Shown: piece by piece, positions 9,901-20,869 of the stretch
Numbering within the stretch: position 1 is the first letter of the stretch
How the letters are laid out: each line of letters begins with the position of its first letter
Notes under the pieces: generated by a model
Told to the model about the DNA's origin: nothing
What the model saw: only the letters and a program-made list of their open reading frames with translations
Database searches by the model: none
Program-made: the position numbers and the translations under genes
Source: Auxenochlorella pyrenoidosa
Taxonomy: Eukaryota > Chlorophyta > Trebouxiophyceae > Chlorellales > Chlorellaceae
Direction of reading: 5' to 3'
Length of the DNA stretch: 25,019 nt
Assembly (NCBI GenBank): GCA_001430745.1
Contig: KQ482032.1
Location: forward strand, 1,317,154-1,342,172

Positions 9901-12900
9901 CAGCAAGGGGGGATGGTGCGCGGCATGGGCTGATCACGCTGCAAGGTGGAAGGCTGCCTGGCCCGGTAGCAGCATGCGGGGCAGACAGGGTGTGCGGCAG
10001 CCTTGCCTGCTCGCCGGTATGCCGCGGTGAGGTCGCTGGCGTGCCGAGCCGCGCGCCTCGGCGATGCCAGGCCCTCCACAATGCTGCACGTGCATGCAGG
10101 CACACGAAGCTCGGGCGTCAGGGCAAGCAACGCAGGGATGGGCTGGTCAGCAGCAGTGGTAGCCTCGGTGCTGGCCACTGCAGCGAGCAGTTGGCCCCTG
10201 CGCAAGGCTCGCCCCTCGCCCCGCCCACCCTGGCGCAGCCCCCACCTGGCCGCCTCTGCTGCCGAGGGCCGCGCCAAGAGGTCTGGCTCCACGGTGCCGC
10301 CAGCATCTGCTGCCGCTGCTTGCCGCCGCACCTCTGCTGCCGCGGCATGCACCTCCTGCCTCAGCAGCGCATTCACGGCCTGGCAGTAGGCCTCCCTTGG
10401 GGCCACCACAGCAGCGGGGCGCAGCATGCCAACCACCTCCAGCAGCGGTGCCAGCTGCTCGGCGTGCCGCCGCAGGCTGCTGTGGTCGGCCGGGCCGTGG
10501 CGGTGCAGCCCCGCTGTGCCCGTCGTGCCCAGCCGCTGCAGCGCGGCGTCTGCCACACGTGCCAGCTCTTGCTGCAAGAAGGCCGCAGCCTTGTCCACAA
10601 AGCTGCGCTGCAGGCTGTGCAGGTGCTGGCGCTGCGAGACTACAGCGGCCATGCTGGCCACGCTGTGCGGCAGCGGGCCGTCCCCTGTTAGCGCTCCGCC
10701 GCTGTCTGCGTGCACTACTGCAGAGGAGCCGCTGCCATGACCCTCTGGCACCTCCTGCAGCGACTGCAGGCGCGCATGCAGCTCCCAGGCGGCTGCCACC
10801 GTCTGGGGCAGGCTGCAATGTGCAACAAGGGGGTAGAACCTAGACCAGCGTTCTCGTGGGCAGGAGATGGCCAAATTGGAAGCAGCAGCAGCCCTTGTTG
10901 CCAGCTGCACTGCTCAACAGACACACGACATTCACTTGCGCGTGCTCACTGCAGCCATGCAGCAGCTGCAGGTTTGCCAGTCGGCGCTGGCTCACTTGGC
11001 GGCGGTGACTTCGCGCGCAGTCAGCACACGCTCGGCGCTCTCCGGCAGCGCCAGCCGTCCCACGAGAGCCTCCAGCGTGGCCAGCAGCTTCTGGTTGTTG
11101 CGCGAGTGCAGCTCCAGCTGGTTGTTGCGGTCCTCAATGGCTGCAATGCCAGGCCGGGGCGGGCAGCATGGGTTGGATGCAAGGCAGCCCACAGCAAGAG
11201 GGAGAGGAGATGATTTTTGCTGGGCCAAGACTCGCTGCAAGGCTTGTCCAGTGTAATCTTGGGGCCATGGAGCAACAGTTGAAGGAATAAGAAAAAAGGT
11301 GGGGAGGATTTGGTGAGAACATGGGTGGACGGGCGTGCTGAACACCAGACAGCGTGCGCTTGAGGGTTGGTGGACAAGTGCTGAGGCGCAGCAAGCCAGG
11401 CAAGCAGCGGGCCGCTTTTCGGGAGGAGAGCGCACTGCCATGCAGCCTCACCCGCGATGTCCTCCCGCATGTGGCGCAGCCTGGCATCGAAGATGGCCAA
11501 GTTCTCCTCCAGGTCCTCCAACATGCCCAGCGCGCCTCCCAGCTCGCCCAGCACGCGAGACACCTGTAGGAACCGGGAAGGCTGAAGTCAGCAGGCCTGG
11601 ACCATCACCCCAGCTCATACTGCTTGCACCGCCCCCGGGAGAGCACCCGGCATGCAAGGGCAGGTGTGCTGGGGATGAGGCCGTGGCCAGGAGAGAGCAG
11701 GCAGGATGGCGGCCAGCCACCGACGGGCGCGAGAGCACACGCGCAGCAACACCTCGGCGGCGCTGCACCTGGGCGCCATTCTCCAGGATTTCGTGCACCG
11801 AGGCATCCTGCGCCTCAGGGCAGGGCAGGGCAGAGTGAAGGTGCAGCCAGGGGTGGCCATGAGTTTGACATGCGCTGAACGGCACCCCGTGGCTTGTCTG
11901 GGTACATGCAATGCATGCTGTCTGCATGCATTCATGGAGTCGAAACACTGCCAGCATCCTTCCCAGCCTGGACTGCAGGCGGGCCTTGACAGCTCAATGC
12001 ACGACAGGAGCGCGTTCTGCAAAACCAAGACAAGCTGGCAGCAGACCTCTAGCGCAGCAAGCTCAGTCTCCAAGCGCTGCTGCAGCTCCTCCATGCTGGC
12101 TGCGCCTCCAGACACCATCTCAAGCAGCGACTGCGGTGGCAGTGGGCGCGCCAGGCTGTCGCGGGCTCAGGAGGGCGAGGACACATGCGGTGAGTATGTT
12201 TTGCGCCTCCCAGCACCATCTCAGACGCCCTGATGCTCTGTCCCAACGCATATTAGCTCTTCCGCGCGGCAAGCATCCCTCCCACAGCCGCCCAGCCCGC
12301 TCACTGCCGCCACACCATGTACACAACAGCACCCAGCGCCCACCTGTATCTGCTTGTCCTCGCGCTGCCCCCACAGCGGGTTGGCCGCATCATCATCACT
12401 GTCCTCGCCCGCAGGCCCCCCCTCCTGCACCGCCTCCTTCAGCAGCACCCGTGCCGTCTGGCCCACCGCCGACTCTGCAACCTGCACATCATGCCAACAA
12501 GGGTAGGGCACAACACAACGCTGGGGAGTGCTTCAGCCGCTGCAATCTGGCGTGAATGCGAGCGGCAGATGCACATGGCGACGGGACGCAGCCAGAGGCA
12601 CCAGCTGTGCGGCTCCCCTTTCCTAGCTGGCCACCCTTGCCTGCTTGTTGTACTGCGCCGCTGAGCTCTCCAGCTCCGATGTGGCGATGCCCACCACCTG
12701 CGGGGCCTGCTTCTCGTGCGCTCTGGAAGTGGGAGGGGTGACGGTGAGGAGGACGGGACGCTGGGTGTGCATTCCCTGTGCAGCGCTTCCTTTTGCATGA
12801 ACCAACGGTCCCCAAGAAGAAGGTTCCTAGGCCCCTTGATCAGCCCCTGCTGAGTGCCGGCCGGCCGCGCTCACCGGCAGAAGGTGTAGAGCGTGCCCAG

Positions 12901-13857
12901 CAGCTCCAGCCGCACAGCCGCGTTTCGCACCTCGAAGGCCAGCCGCGCCTCACCAGAGGTGAAACCACGCTGCAGCCATCATGCATCAGGCGCATGGGCT
13001 GCGTTCCAACGCCCGCCAGATCCAAGGGCGGAAGGCAGGGCCCCCAAGAAGCACGGGCAACACAGCAGGAAGAACGCACACGCATGGGCAACGTAGGATG
13101 ACAGCCAGCACAAACTGCCGCAAGTTGCGCAGCACCCACAAACTTGGCCCGCCACGCCTGCCCTCGTACCTGCAGGAAGGTGAGCTCAAAGTACTCCTGC
13201 TGCCCTGGGGAGTCGACAAATGCCTCGATGCGAGACAGCAGCTTGAGCCGCACACTCTTGCGCACCTGCAGTTGAGAGCTGGACGAGTGCATCAACGTCT
13301 TCTTTGTGACAGCCAGGGCGGAGACAGGAACAGTGTGCCCAGCCAGAAGGCAGGCGAGTAATGAGGGCGTTGCCCATGGCAGCACTGAAGTTCAGCAGCC
13401 TGGCTGCTCAGAATGCAATGGAGGGCGCACCACCGCACCTGGTAGCGCCCCTGCGACAGCTTGCATACGTGCAGCGTGCCCTTGAAGCCCCGCTTCTCAG
13501 TGCGCCGCTTAGCGGTTAGGCAGATGACACGCGGCTTGCCCGTGGACTGAGGCAGCAGGGGGGAGGAATGGAGGTCGTTCGGCTGCAGCGGTGATGGCAG
13601 CGGCGGTGGCGGGAGCAGGGACAAACTGCTCACCTTGGGCAGTGCGCGGCGCGCACGGCCACCAGCTGTTGTAGGATCACATTTCACGGCCTGCGAGAGC
13701 AGCAGGGACGGTGGGTTTTGGGACCGAGTGCCCTTTCGCCTTGCGGAAACCGCCGAGGCTCCCGATCGCCGGATCGCACCACAAAGGCGGCGAGCACACG
13801 CTGCTCGCTGCTCGCGAAGAGCTCCTCCAAGTCTTTGAGCAGAGCCGGAGATGACAT
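6984..13857 (-). CDS. SEC3: Exocyst complex subunit SEC3
   Basis: Nineteen exons: 13857-13780, 13690-13634, 13546-13439, 13265-13170, 12969-12875, 12722-12641, 12481-12344, 12130-12047, 11807-11769, 11563-11452, 11140-10996, 10812-10007, 9851-9386, 9178-8624, 8472-8337, 8141-8004, 7812-7687, 7383-7316, 7137-6984; sum 3483 nt, 1160 residues. SEC3 is a landmark subunit of the octameric exocyst, which tethers secretory vesicles to the plasma membrane. Residues about 27-145 resemble the N-terminal PH-like region (CKLSQGRYQ, SVRLKLLSRIEAF). The signature is residues 260-345: LRHMREDI, then RNNQLELHSRNNQKLL, as in plant SEC3. REAYCQAVNALLRQEV (about 484-499) matches the plant KAYCSSLNLLLRREA segment. 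The C-terminal helical part is residues 954-1160. The protein is longer than plant SEC3 (about 890) because of a Gln/Pro/Ala-rich insert around 769-953. Introns 6 and 12 use GC donors. The start is the only ATG giving the right phase; exon 1 is short and less sure. Confidence 0.87.
7825..7838 (+). repeat. G14 tract before a SEC3 3' splice site
   Basis: Fourteen G on the plus strand, so a C-run on the sense strand. It ends about 10 bases before the acceptor of the exon that starts at 7812 and forms its polypyrimidine tract. Confidence 0.85.
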
Positions 13858-14593
13858 CCTCCTCCCTGTAGCTCAGCTGGGCGCAGCCATGATCATAGGG
13901 TGAAAAACAACGGTGTGGACAACCAGCATCAGCCAAGTTGCAGCCCCGACCGCATGGCTGCCCATCCAGCCGGCTGGCGGGCGGGCGGGCGCGCCATCGC
14001 GTGGCGCACATGCGCACAGGGAACTGCAGGGGAGCTTGCCCATCCTGCCGCAGGAGCTCAACCAGCATAGCCTGGTAGCACTGACGCATGGCATCAATCT
14101 TTCATAAGCTCATTGTACAAACTGCTTGATAAAGATGCACTGCTTGACAATGACGCGGAGGCAGCGCGGGCCGCAGCATGCAGTGCAGCCCAATCGATGC
14201 CAACGGGCGCCTCAGGCCCCAGCTCTGTGTTCACTTGATGGCATATTCACTCAGGTTCCTCTCGTCAATCCAACTCATTCTGCATGCGGCCTAGGTTAGG
14301 CCCTGAAGGGTACTCGCGAAAAGTGTGGTTTCCAAATGGGCCAAGGTGGGGCAGCGACGAAAGGAGCATGCGAGGGGATGGGCATGAACAGGGTTCCAGA
14401 CTGATGCTGTGCAGGCGTGAGGGCTGAGTAAGCAGATGGAATGAAATCAAAGAAAAATGGTACTACCCTCTGGAATAGCAGACGGTGAATATATGGTGTA
14501 AAGCATGGCACGCAACAAGAGAACAGAGTTGAGCGAGCTGAGAACAACTGGGTGCAAACAAACCGATAACACAGCCAGGCTGACGGCCGCAGC
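13858..14593. other. Intergenic: SEC3 promoter and 3' region of the secreted-protein gene
   Basis: No convincing exon. Bases near 13858 should hold the SEC3 leader and promoter. Bases 14108-14593 are richer in A/T than the coding DNA and fit a 3' UTR of the upstream gene. I found no TGTAA on the minus strand here, so the poly(A) site of that gene is unassigned. Confidence 0.4.
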
Positions 14594-17500
14594 TCAGGGC
14601 ACAGACACGGTGCCCTGTGCTGTGAGCATGACTGCGGTGGAGGCGGCTGTGGCGACCCCCTTGCCCGCCTTGGTGATGGCCCGCATATAGGAGGGGCCCA
14701 GGAGGCCGCCAACCGGCAGCGGGAGGCCCACCCTGACCAGCAGGTTCATGTCAAGAAACTCGGCCACCACGCCACGATCAGGCCGCCACTTCTCGATGAA
14801 CGCCACGCGGATGACGCCTGCGGGATGGCAGGGTGGTTGGCAGGCACAACGAGGCATGTGGGCTACATGTATGCTATGCACGTTTCTGAGGCCGATGCCA
14901 AGCCAGGCCCTCCACGGTAGCGCCCCGCCCGGCCTCGGCGCTGACCACAGCATTGTGCCCGTGCACCCAACGTTTGGCAGGATGCAGTCGCTGCTGCAAG
15001 GTGGAATTTATCCCACCCTGCACCCCGGAAGCGCACCTGCCTCCACCACCACCGTGCCGTGCTTGCCCACAGCAGCCGCGGTCCGCTGCACGGTGACCTG
15101 CTGGGCCGGCGTGGTGCGGGTGTTCAGCAGCAAGGCAGAGCTGCCGACAGGCTGGCCGTTGGCAGACGCGGTCAGCCGCCAGACCTCGCCGTCGCCTGGG
15201 CCGGGTGGAGACAGCCTGACGCCGATTGTGGCCGACCCGTACACGACATCAAACGCCCGCATGTAAGTTGTCCCGGCGACGTGCGTGCCGGCGGAGAACT
15301 GCGGCAGGATGGTGCCAAGAGGTTTCAGGTTGCAGGCTGTGTCAATTGGTGCCTGCGGCAGGCAAGCGCCACAGGCCACGTTGCATCAGCCGAGTCAGCC
15401 CTGCTGACATGGCAGCCCGGATGTGCAGCTCACCTGACATGTGAGGCGAAGGCCCAAGCGCGGGCTGACCAACAGATCCTTCCACGTGCCCGGCGCGCCA
15501 TGGAAGTCAAACTGGACGCCTGCAGAGCCAGGGCAAGGGATGGAAACCATGCCAGCTCGGTCACCTGGCCCTGGTTCTTCTTTTGCATCTACAGCATCCT
15601 GTTTCATCCTCCTTCTTAGGCTCTGCAACCCATGTGAGCCTGCATGGATCCCGGCATGATGCTTCCCAGGTGGGTGGCTGCCCAACACACTTCCACTGCA
15701 GCCCTGCTCACCATCAAAGCCGATGAAGTGCGGGTCGCCCCAGGCCTTGGCTGCTTGCACGGGCGGGCTGGGCGGCGGGGGCCTTGGCGGGGCTCGCGCC
15801 GCGCCAGGGTCCAGCGTGATCCGCTTGGTGCCCAGCTGCAACTGGCAGGTAGAAATTGCTGCCAGCAGTGCCTGCCCCGACTTTGTGCCAGCCTTGCCGG
15901 GCGGGAAGGTGATGACCAGGTTTGCGGTGATGGTGCCGGTCTGCTGGATCAGCACCGCCCACCCGGCGCCGGGGGCCGCCGACTGCAGCAGCATGACAGC
16001 TTTGAAGCTCAGGTCTGACAGCTGCGGGCCGATTGGCTTTGTCGGCGACGGCTGCAGCATCAGGGTCAGGGTGCGGTTCCTGCTTTCGCTTGCAGCCAGG
16101 TTGGCAGCGACGGCGGAGGTGTCCAGGGACTTGCAGGGTGGAGCAGGCCTGGGCCTGCAGGAGGTGAGCGCACAAGTGCGAGCATCTGAGCGGATGCTGA
16201 GCCAGCCCTGAGTGGCCATTGCAAGGCTGGCAGAAGCAGGCCGGCCCAGGCAAGGCGCGTTGGCAGCGAAGGGCCTGCCGGGCAACTCCGGTGCTCACCT
16301 GGAGGGGGGCAGCGATGGCCGCGGCGGAGGCGCCAGCCTGAGCCCAAAGTCCAGCTTCTCTGTGCCCAGCTGCAGCCGGCAGGTGGAGATGGCTGCCAGC
16401 AGCGCCTGTCCTGCCTTGGTCCCGCCCTGACCGGCCGGCAGGGTGACGGTCAAGTTGGCGCTGCGTGCGCCGGTTTGTTGGACCAGCACCGTCCATCCGG
16501 CGCCGGGGGCCTTTGACTGCAGCAGCTCAACGGCCTTGTTCCTCAGGCCAGGCAGCTGCAGGCCAATTGCGCCTGATGGCAGCTGCAGCATCAGGGTGAT
16601 GACGCGGACCTTGTTTTCGTTGGCTGCCAGGCTGCGGGCAGCGCCTGTCGTGTCGGGGGACTTGCAGGGCGGGGGCGGCCTGCAGCGGGTGCGCACGAGT
16701 GGATGGACGTTTGGCAGCAGCAGCTCACAACGCTGATGCAGCTGCTGACGACAGCTGGACGAGCCTTCGGTGCAACAGCTTTGCACGCGCTGCATAGCAC
16801 CGCAGGCCCGGCCCAACAGGCATGTACCTGGGAGGTGGCATCCGCCGACGGGGAGGGGGTTTGGCCTTTTCCACAGGCTGGATTGGGGGCGCTGGCAGGG
16901 CTGAGGGCCGAGGCCTGGGAGGCCGAGGCGAGGGCGGAGGTGGTGGGGATGGGCTTGGCGGGGGTGGGCGGGGGGAGGGGGGAGGTGGCGGTGGGTGGGG
17001 GGGTGGCGGGGAAGGGGAGGGTGGTGGAGGGGAGGGTGACGGCGGTGGTGGCGAGGGGCTGGGTGGCGGCGGCGGCGAGGGTGGCTCGTACTGCAGTCGG
17101 CAACAAGGGCGCAATGGACAGCATGGCGCTTTGGTTGAGGCACAGCTTGGGTCACTATCTGTGCGCTGCCCAGGGCCTTGTGCACGTGCGGGCGGCATGT
17201 GCCTGCATCCTTGACTCACCACATCGATGGAAGCGCCCGCCCTCTTGGCCACGCTGCCCAGCTCGTTGTACAGGCATGAGAAGTAACGAAATGTGATGGG
17301 CGGCTGGATGAGGGCGTTGGGTATGTTGAAGGCGTAGCTTGCCGAGTACTCCATCCTGAATGGGTCGTAGGTGACACTGACTGCAGGGCGGAGGGGGGGC
17401 CGTGTGTGGCAGCCGACATGAGGTGGGAGCTGCCATGCACAGACGTTATCAGGCGATCAGGCTGCTCCTGCTAGAAGATTGAGGAAATGTGCTGTCGCAG

Positions 17501-19433
17501 GGTGCGCAAGCCAGATAAAAAGCGCAAGCGCAGCACCCATGCAGCGGCTAAACCCTCTCAAAGCCGCAGACACAGAAGGGCTGGTTGACCTCGGCCGCTG
17601 CTCACATGGCTGGAGAATGGGCAGGCTGGCACTGTAGTCGGTATCAGAGTTGGTGCAGCCGCTCGGGCTGCACAGGCTCAGCTGCGCTGGCCAATTGTCG
17701 GGTGTGAGCAGCGCGTCTGCACGAGCATGGAAGGCACAGTGTTGAGCAGCCTTTCGTGCCAACTTTGCTCGTGATGACGCGGCCCTGAGGAACGCACTCA
17801 CTCCCTGGACTTCCCCTATCAGCCCCCTCTCACATTGCCCAGTCACTTTGCACGTGGCCGTGACCTGCGGGTCCAGGTTTCATGGGAGCGCGTGACACCA
17901 GCGTTGCTTGCCTACCCCATGGGTTGCATGCATGCGCGCCACACATGCAAGCACTGGCCCTCACCGAAATGGTGTTGTTCGGTGGCGGGTATATCAGCGC
18001 GGTCAGGGGGCTCTTGAATGGAGAGTTGATGCGTGTGGTCGCAGACCCAAAAAAGGATGCAGCAGGCGGTGGCGGGGAGGGATTTGGCGGCGAAGGCGGC
18101 GGCGAAGGCGGCGGGGGCGCCGGAACCGGTGCGCCCTGCACCCACGGGCAGGGAATGCAGGGTCATCGCATGCGCTGCCCAGATTTCAGGTGCATAGCAT
18201 AAATTGGGCCGACCATCATCAGTGACGGGATGTGAAACAGCGAGTGCTGGCAGTGCTCCCCTGCCTGCACCCCCCCTCCTCCCTGGGCAGATGGGCGCGT
18301 GCCGGTGCGCACCATGGTGAGGCTGGAGCCCGCCCGGTCCTGCAGCTGCGCCGCGTTGCCTCCACACAGGTAATAGCATTTAAAGTAGTAAAACGTCGTG
18401 CCTCCCTGCATGAAAGGCAGGGTGGCGGCATGAGGGGCATGTGCGGAGCCACGCAGCAGCGGGACACGCGCTCAAGATCGGCACCCCGCGTGGCAACACC
18501 ATGGCGCGCGCACACCCCCTGGCCGCACCCTCCACGCGTTGGGAATGGTGTAACTGTAGGTGGATGTGACGGTGATCCCTTCCTGAGTGACACCTGCAGG
18601 CATGCGTGCGTGGGCGGACATGATCGGGCAGCAGCAGTGCGCATGGTGCCTTTAGTGCCTCACTGACAGAGCTGCCCCCCTCGATGTTGTTGCTCACTGT
18701 TGGGCACCAGGGTGCAGGAGGGCGAACTGGTGGAGCAGTTGGCAGAGGCCTGGGAGAAGGTAGCGATGTTGGCGGCTGTGCAGCCAGAGGCGGCGGGTGC
18801 GGCGCCGCACAGCAGTACCTGGGCGCGCCAGCGGCTCTTGTCGGTGGAGGCGCCGATGCCATCGCTGTCGCAGGTGACGGTCACCTGCAAGGTATGGTGG
18901 AGGAATCAAGTTTCTGTGTTTGTGTCCAACTGGGTGCATGCATCATGCCAGCCCACCAGGCAGAATCTGCCGCATGTGCTGCCGCTGCCACCTCTGCGTG
19001 CCATGCGCTCAGTACGACACATGACTCGCACAGCACCCACCCCAAATTTGTTGTCATATGTTGGCTGGTAATTGCCTGCAGTGAGGGATAAAGCTCAGGA
19101 ACTTGAAATGGCGCTGTTTAGGCTGGCCAGCAGCTGCTCAGCCGTGCGTGATGACAGGCGCTGTGCTACACCGGCCAGCAGGAACAGAGCGTGCTCAGCA
19201 TCGGTGCTGGTACCTCGGCTACGCCTCCACGCATGGGCGCCCACCCGCTCACCAGCAAAGAGTGTGTATGTGAAGCCCATGTTGACTGTGCCAAAGCTCA
19301 CTGGGGTCCCATTCTCAACACATGTGACAGCGCCAGCGGTTGCAAACAGGTCCAGTATCGCCAGGGCCGCCAGAACTGTCCCAGCGGTGGCGGGCACCAC
19401 CCCCCTCCGCCGACCGCCGGTGCGGCCTTCCAT
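14594..19433 (-). CDS. Secreted multidomain protein with Pro-rich linkers and VWD-like domain
   Basis: Fifteen exons: 19433-19253, 19075-19041, 18884-18698, 18593-18529, 18405-18313, 18135-17965, 17864-17834, 17716-17606, 17380-17220, 17090-16828, 16679-16299, 16154-15712, 15519-15434, 15352-15037, 14817-14594; sum 2748 nt, about 915 residues. Residues 1-35 are a signal peptide (basic start, hydrophobic core, ending near ATAGA). Module A1 is residues 36-187 and A2 about 220-345, Cys-containing and rich in Thr/Ser/Tyr. Linkers have SPPPP repeats (188-211 and 346-435), the kind that become glycosylated hydroxyproline. Modules B1 (436-555) and B2 (560-685) are near copies. The C-terminal part starts with WGDPHFIGFDG and continues FDFHGAPG, a von Willebrand type D-like pattern seen in algal secreted proteins. 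Location is probably cell wall or extracellular matrix; function unknown. It is not a clear pherophorin. Exon 14 has a second in-frame acceptor. Confidence 0.75.
16154..16679 (-). repeat. Tandem duplicated exon/module B (copy B1 16679-16299; copy B2 from 16154)
   Basis: The two copies share the order CKS-D-T, LTLMLQ or ITLMLQ, a Leu-rich stretch, APGAGW, QQTG, TKxGQALLAAISTC and LQLGT. Similarity is visible in the DNA too, for example around 16500-16525 and 15960-15990. Both copies begin after an AG/G split codon. Copy B1 is phase 2 at both ends, so it can be duplicated without breaking the frame. Confidence 0.85.
16850..17090 (-). repeat. Low-complexity Pro-rich coding tract (SPPPP repeats)
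   Basis: This exon segment encodes repeated SPSPPPP and SPRPPPP units, with a basic tail (PPPRRRMPPP) near its end. The opposite strand is strongly G-rich and reads as a false glycine-rich frame. Extensin-like linkers of this kind are usually hydroxylated and glycosylated in algal and plant walls. Confidence 0.85.
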
Positions 19434-20119
19434 GGCCTCACTTTTGCCTTCAAGGACCTGCCGAACGCGGGCGAGTGCCGGCAAAGGCCGCTCTGAGCAG
19501 GCCGCTCTCGTGAGAGGATACTGCGCAGTCCCTGTTGGGCGCGGGCCTCTGCGTGACTTTCACGCTCAGGAAGCTCACGGTGGCCGAGAAAAGGCGGGCC
19601 GCTCCTTCGGGTGGAAAGCACTACTCGCCGCGAACGGGGAGTTCAGTTCACGGTACGTCCCCTTCGAGACCAGCACCGCTGCTGCTGCCGCTCAGTGAAG
19701 CTTAGATCTGAGTCATTAGTGCTCTAGAGAGCCTGGAATGGCGTCATACAACTCGCGTTGGGACGTTCGCCAGCTGGCATGCTGAGTAATTGGGCGCCAT
19801 ACGTGCACACTGTGGGTTTGGGGCGGTCGCACGACTGAATCGATTCCATTAGTTGTTTGGATCAATTTGGGGTGCTTGCAGCGCCCGAACACGCCGAACC
19901 TTTGGCCTCACCGTATGCAGACGGGGTCCGGAAGCGGCCGGAGAGACGTGTGCGCCCAGTCTGCACTCACCCAGGGACCAGGGGCTTAGAAACGAGAGTA
20001 ATTACTCTATTAACGCAAACCTGGCGCCCGCCGGACGACAGTACAGCCCGGAGTTGGGCAGGGGGCGGTAGCGCAGCTGCAGCGCTGCAGCGATTCTGCT
20101 CTTGATACTGCGACTGTTT

Positions 20120-20391
20120 GGTACAGGAAACCGTTATTGTGTTTGACATTGACAAAATTAATGGACACAGAGCCATTCCAGTTCTGTGCCAGCTCTGGCC
20201 TCGGCAGCACGGTGTCTGCGATGGCCACACGGGTATCACCGTGCACGCTGCTTGCAGACAAGCGGCGGTTGGTAAGGAACCGCTGCTCACCATCCATGCT
20301 CGTCAGTCTTTGTTGAAGAGGTTTCCGAGAGCATGCAGCATTTAGGCGCCAATTGCCCGGTTCGTTGTAGGTAACGTTTCGAGTCGAGCTT
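20120..20391 (-). pseudogene. Possible orphan module-A exons (relic or unannotated gene)
   Basis: Exon-like segment 20391-20291 lies between an acceptor (CAGCAG) and a donor (GTGAGC). A second segment starts at 20215 after ATCGCAG and runs to about 20120. The two join in one frame. The first encodes RNVTYNEPGNWRLNAACS, whose NW..(5)..CS pattern resembles PDNWPAQLSLCS and SRWRAQVLLCG of the A modules in the neighbouring gene. The second encodes LAQNWNGSVSINFVNV, with a possible N-glycosylation site. No clear start, stop or signal peptide is visible. It may be a decayed module copy, or part of a gene whose other exons I cannot place. Confidence 0.3.
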
Positions 20392-20550
20392 CTGCTGAGT
20401 ACCCAGGTGTGATGCAGGCACCAGCACGAGCTAGCCATGCAGCCTTCCAGGTTCTGCCGGGCTCCCTTGCCTTGCAATGTGCTTCCTAGCCTCCATGTCC
20501 CCCCTGTTGTGAATGACTGCTCTTTCACGACAGATTCCTACGCACTACTG

Positions 20551-20588
20551 CACCTTGCATGAAGGCCATATGGCCTGCATGCAAGGTG
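20551..20588. repeat. 38-bp near-perfect palindrome
   Basis: Two 19-base arms meet at a central CATATG with no loop. The arms pair at every position except one (A at 20562). The outer part reads CACCTTGCATG and CATGCAAGGTG; the inner part is AGGCCATATGGCCT. It sits about 280 bases upstream of the DUF3228 start. Confidence 0.9.
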
Positions 20589-20869
20589 CATGCATGCAAA
20601 TGGGCGCCCGCGGACGCGAGGCCACCGAAGCTTTTGCTCAGCTGCAATGACAGCAGGCTTGGGAAGTCGGCCAAGGATGTTGCATCGAGTCCTAACCTGT
20701 TGCATCGGCAGCTATTTTCACCGAGCAAGTGGCCTCAAGATTGGAGCAGCGTTGAACCGTGCACCGCGGCAGCAGGCAGCGGCGGCGGGTGGCCACTAAT
20801 CCGTGAACCTGCATGATTAATCAGCATTCGCAGTCGATATTCTATTGGTCTACCTTCTGCAGCCTGCCG

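Larger units (their letters stand above)
19434..20869. other. Divergent intergenic region
   Basis: This region lies between the minus-strand secreted-protein gene and the plus-strand DUF3228 gene and should contain both promoters. It is less GC-rich than its surroundings. It holds the palindrome at 20551-20588, several GCATGC-type repeats near 20576-20597, and a minus-strand patch with coding character around 20120-20391. I see no RNA gene. Confidence 0.5.

Noticed and set aside
9393..10691. 432-codon plus-strand open frame
   Set aside because: It lies opposite SEC3 exons 12 and 13, which match the family, and has random-looking Arg/Ala/Pro composition.
13292..14089. 265-codon minus-strand frame as a longer SEC3 N-terminus
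   Set aside because: It merges two exons with introns and leader in one frame. The ATG at 13857 in another frame, spliced at 13780, joins the conserved core in phase.
14296..14712. 138-codon minus-strand frame past the secreted-protein stop
   Set aside because: It overlaps the last exon in another frame and then runs through the 3' region; no conserved motif.
16822..17214. Glycine-rich protein on the plus strand
   Set aside because: It is the antisense reading of the SPPPP linker exon of the secreted protein.
14594..19433. Pherophorin identity for the secreted protein
   Set aside because: The Pro-rich linker is reminiscent of pherophorins, but I do not see the usual pherophorin Cys and aromatic motifs in the globular parts.
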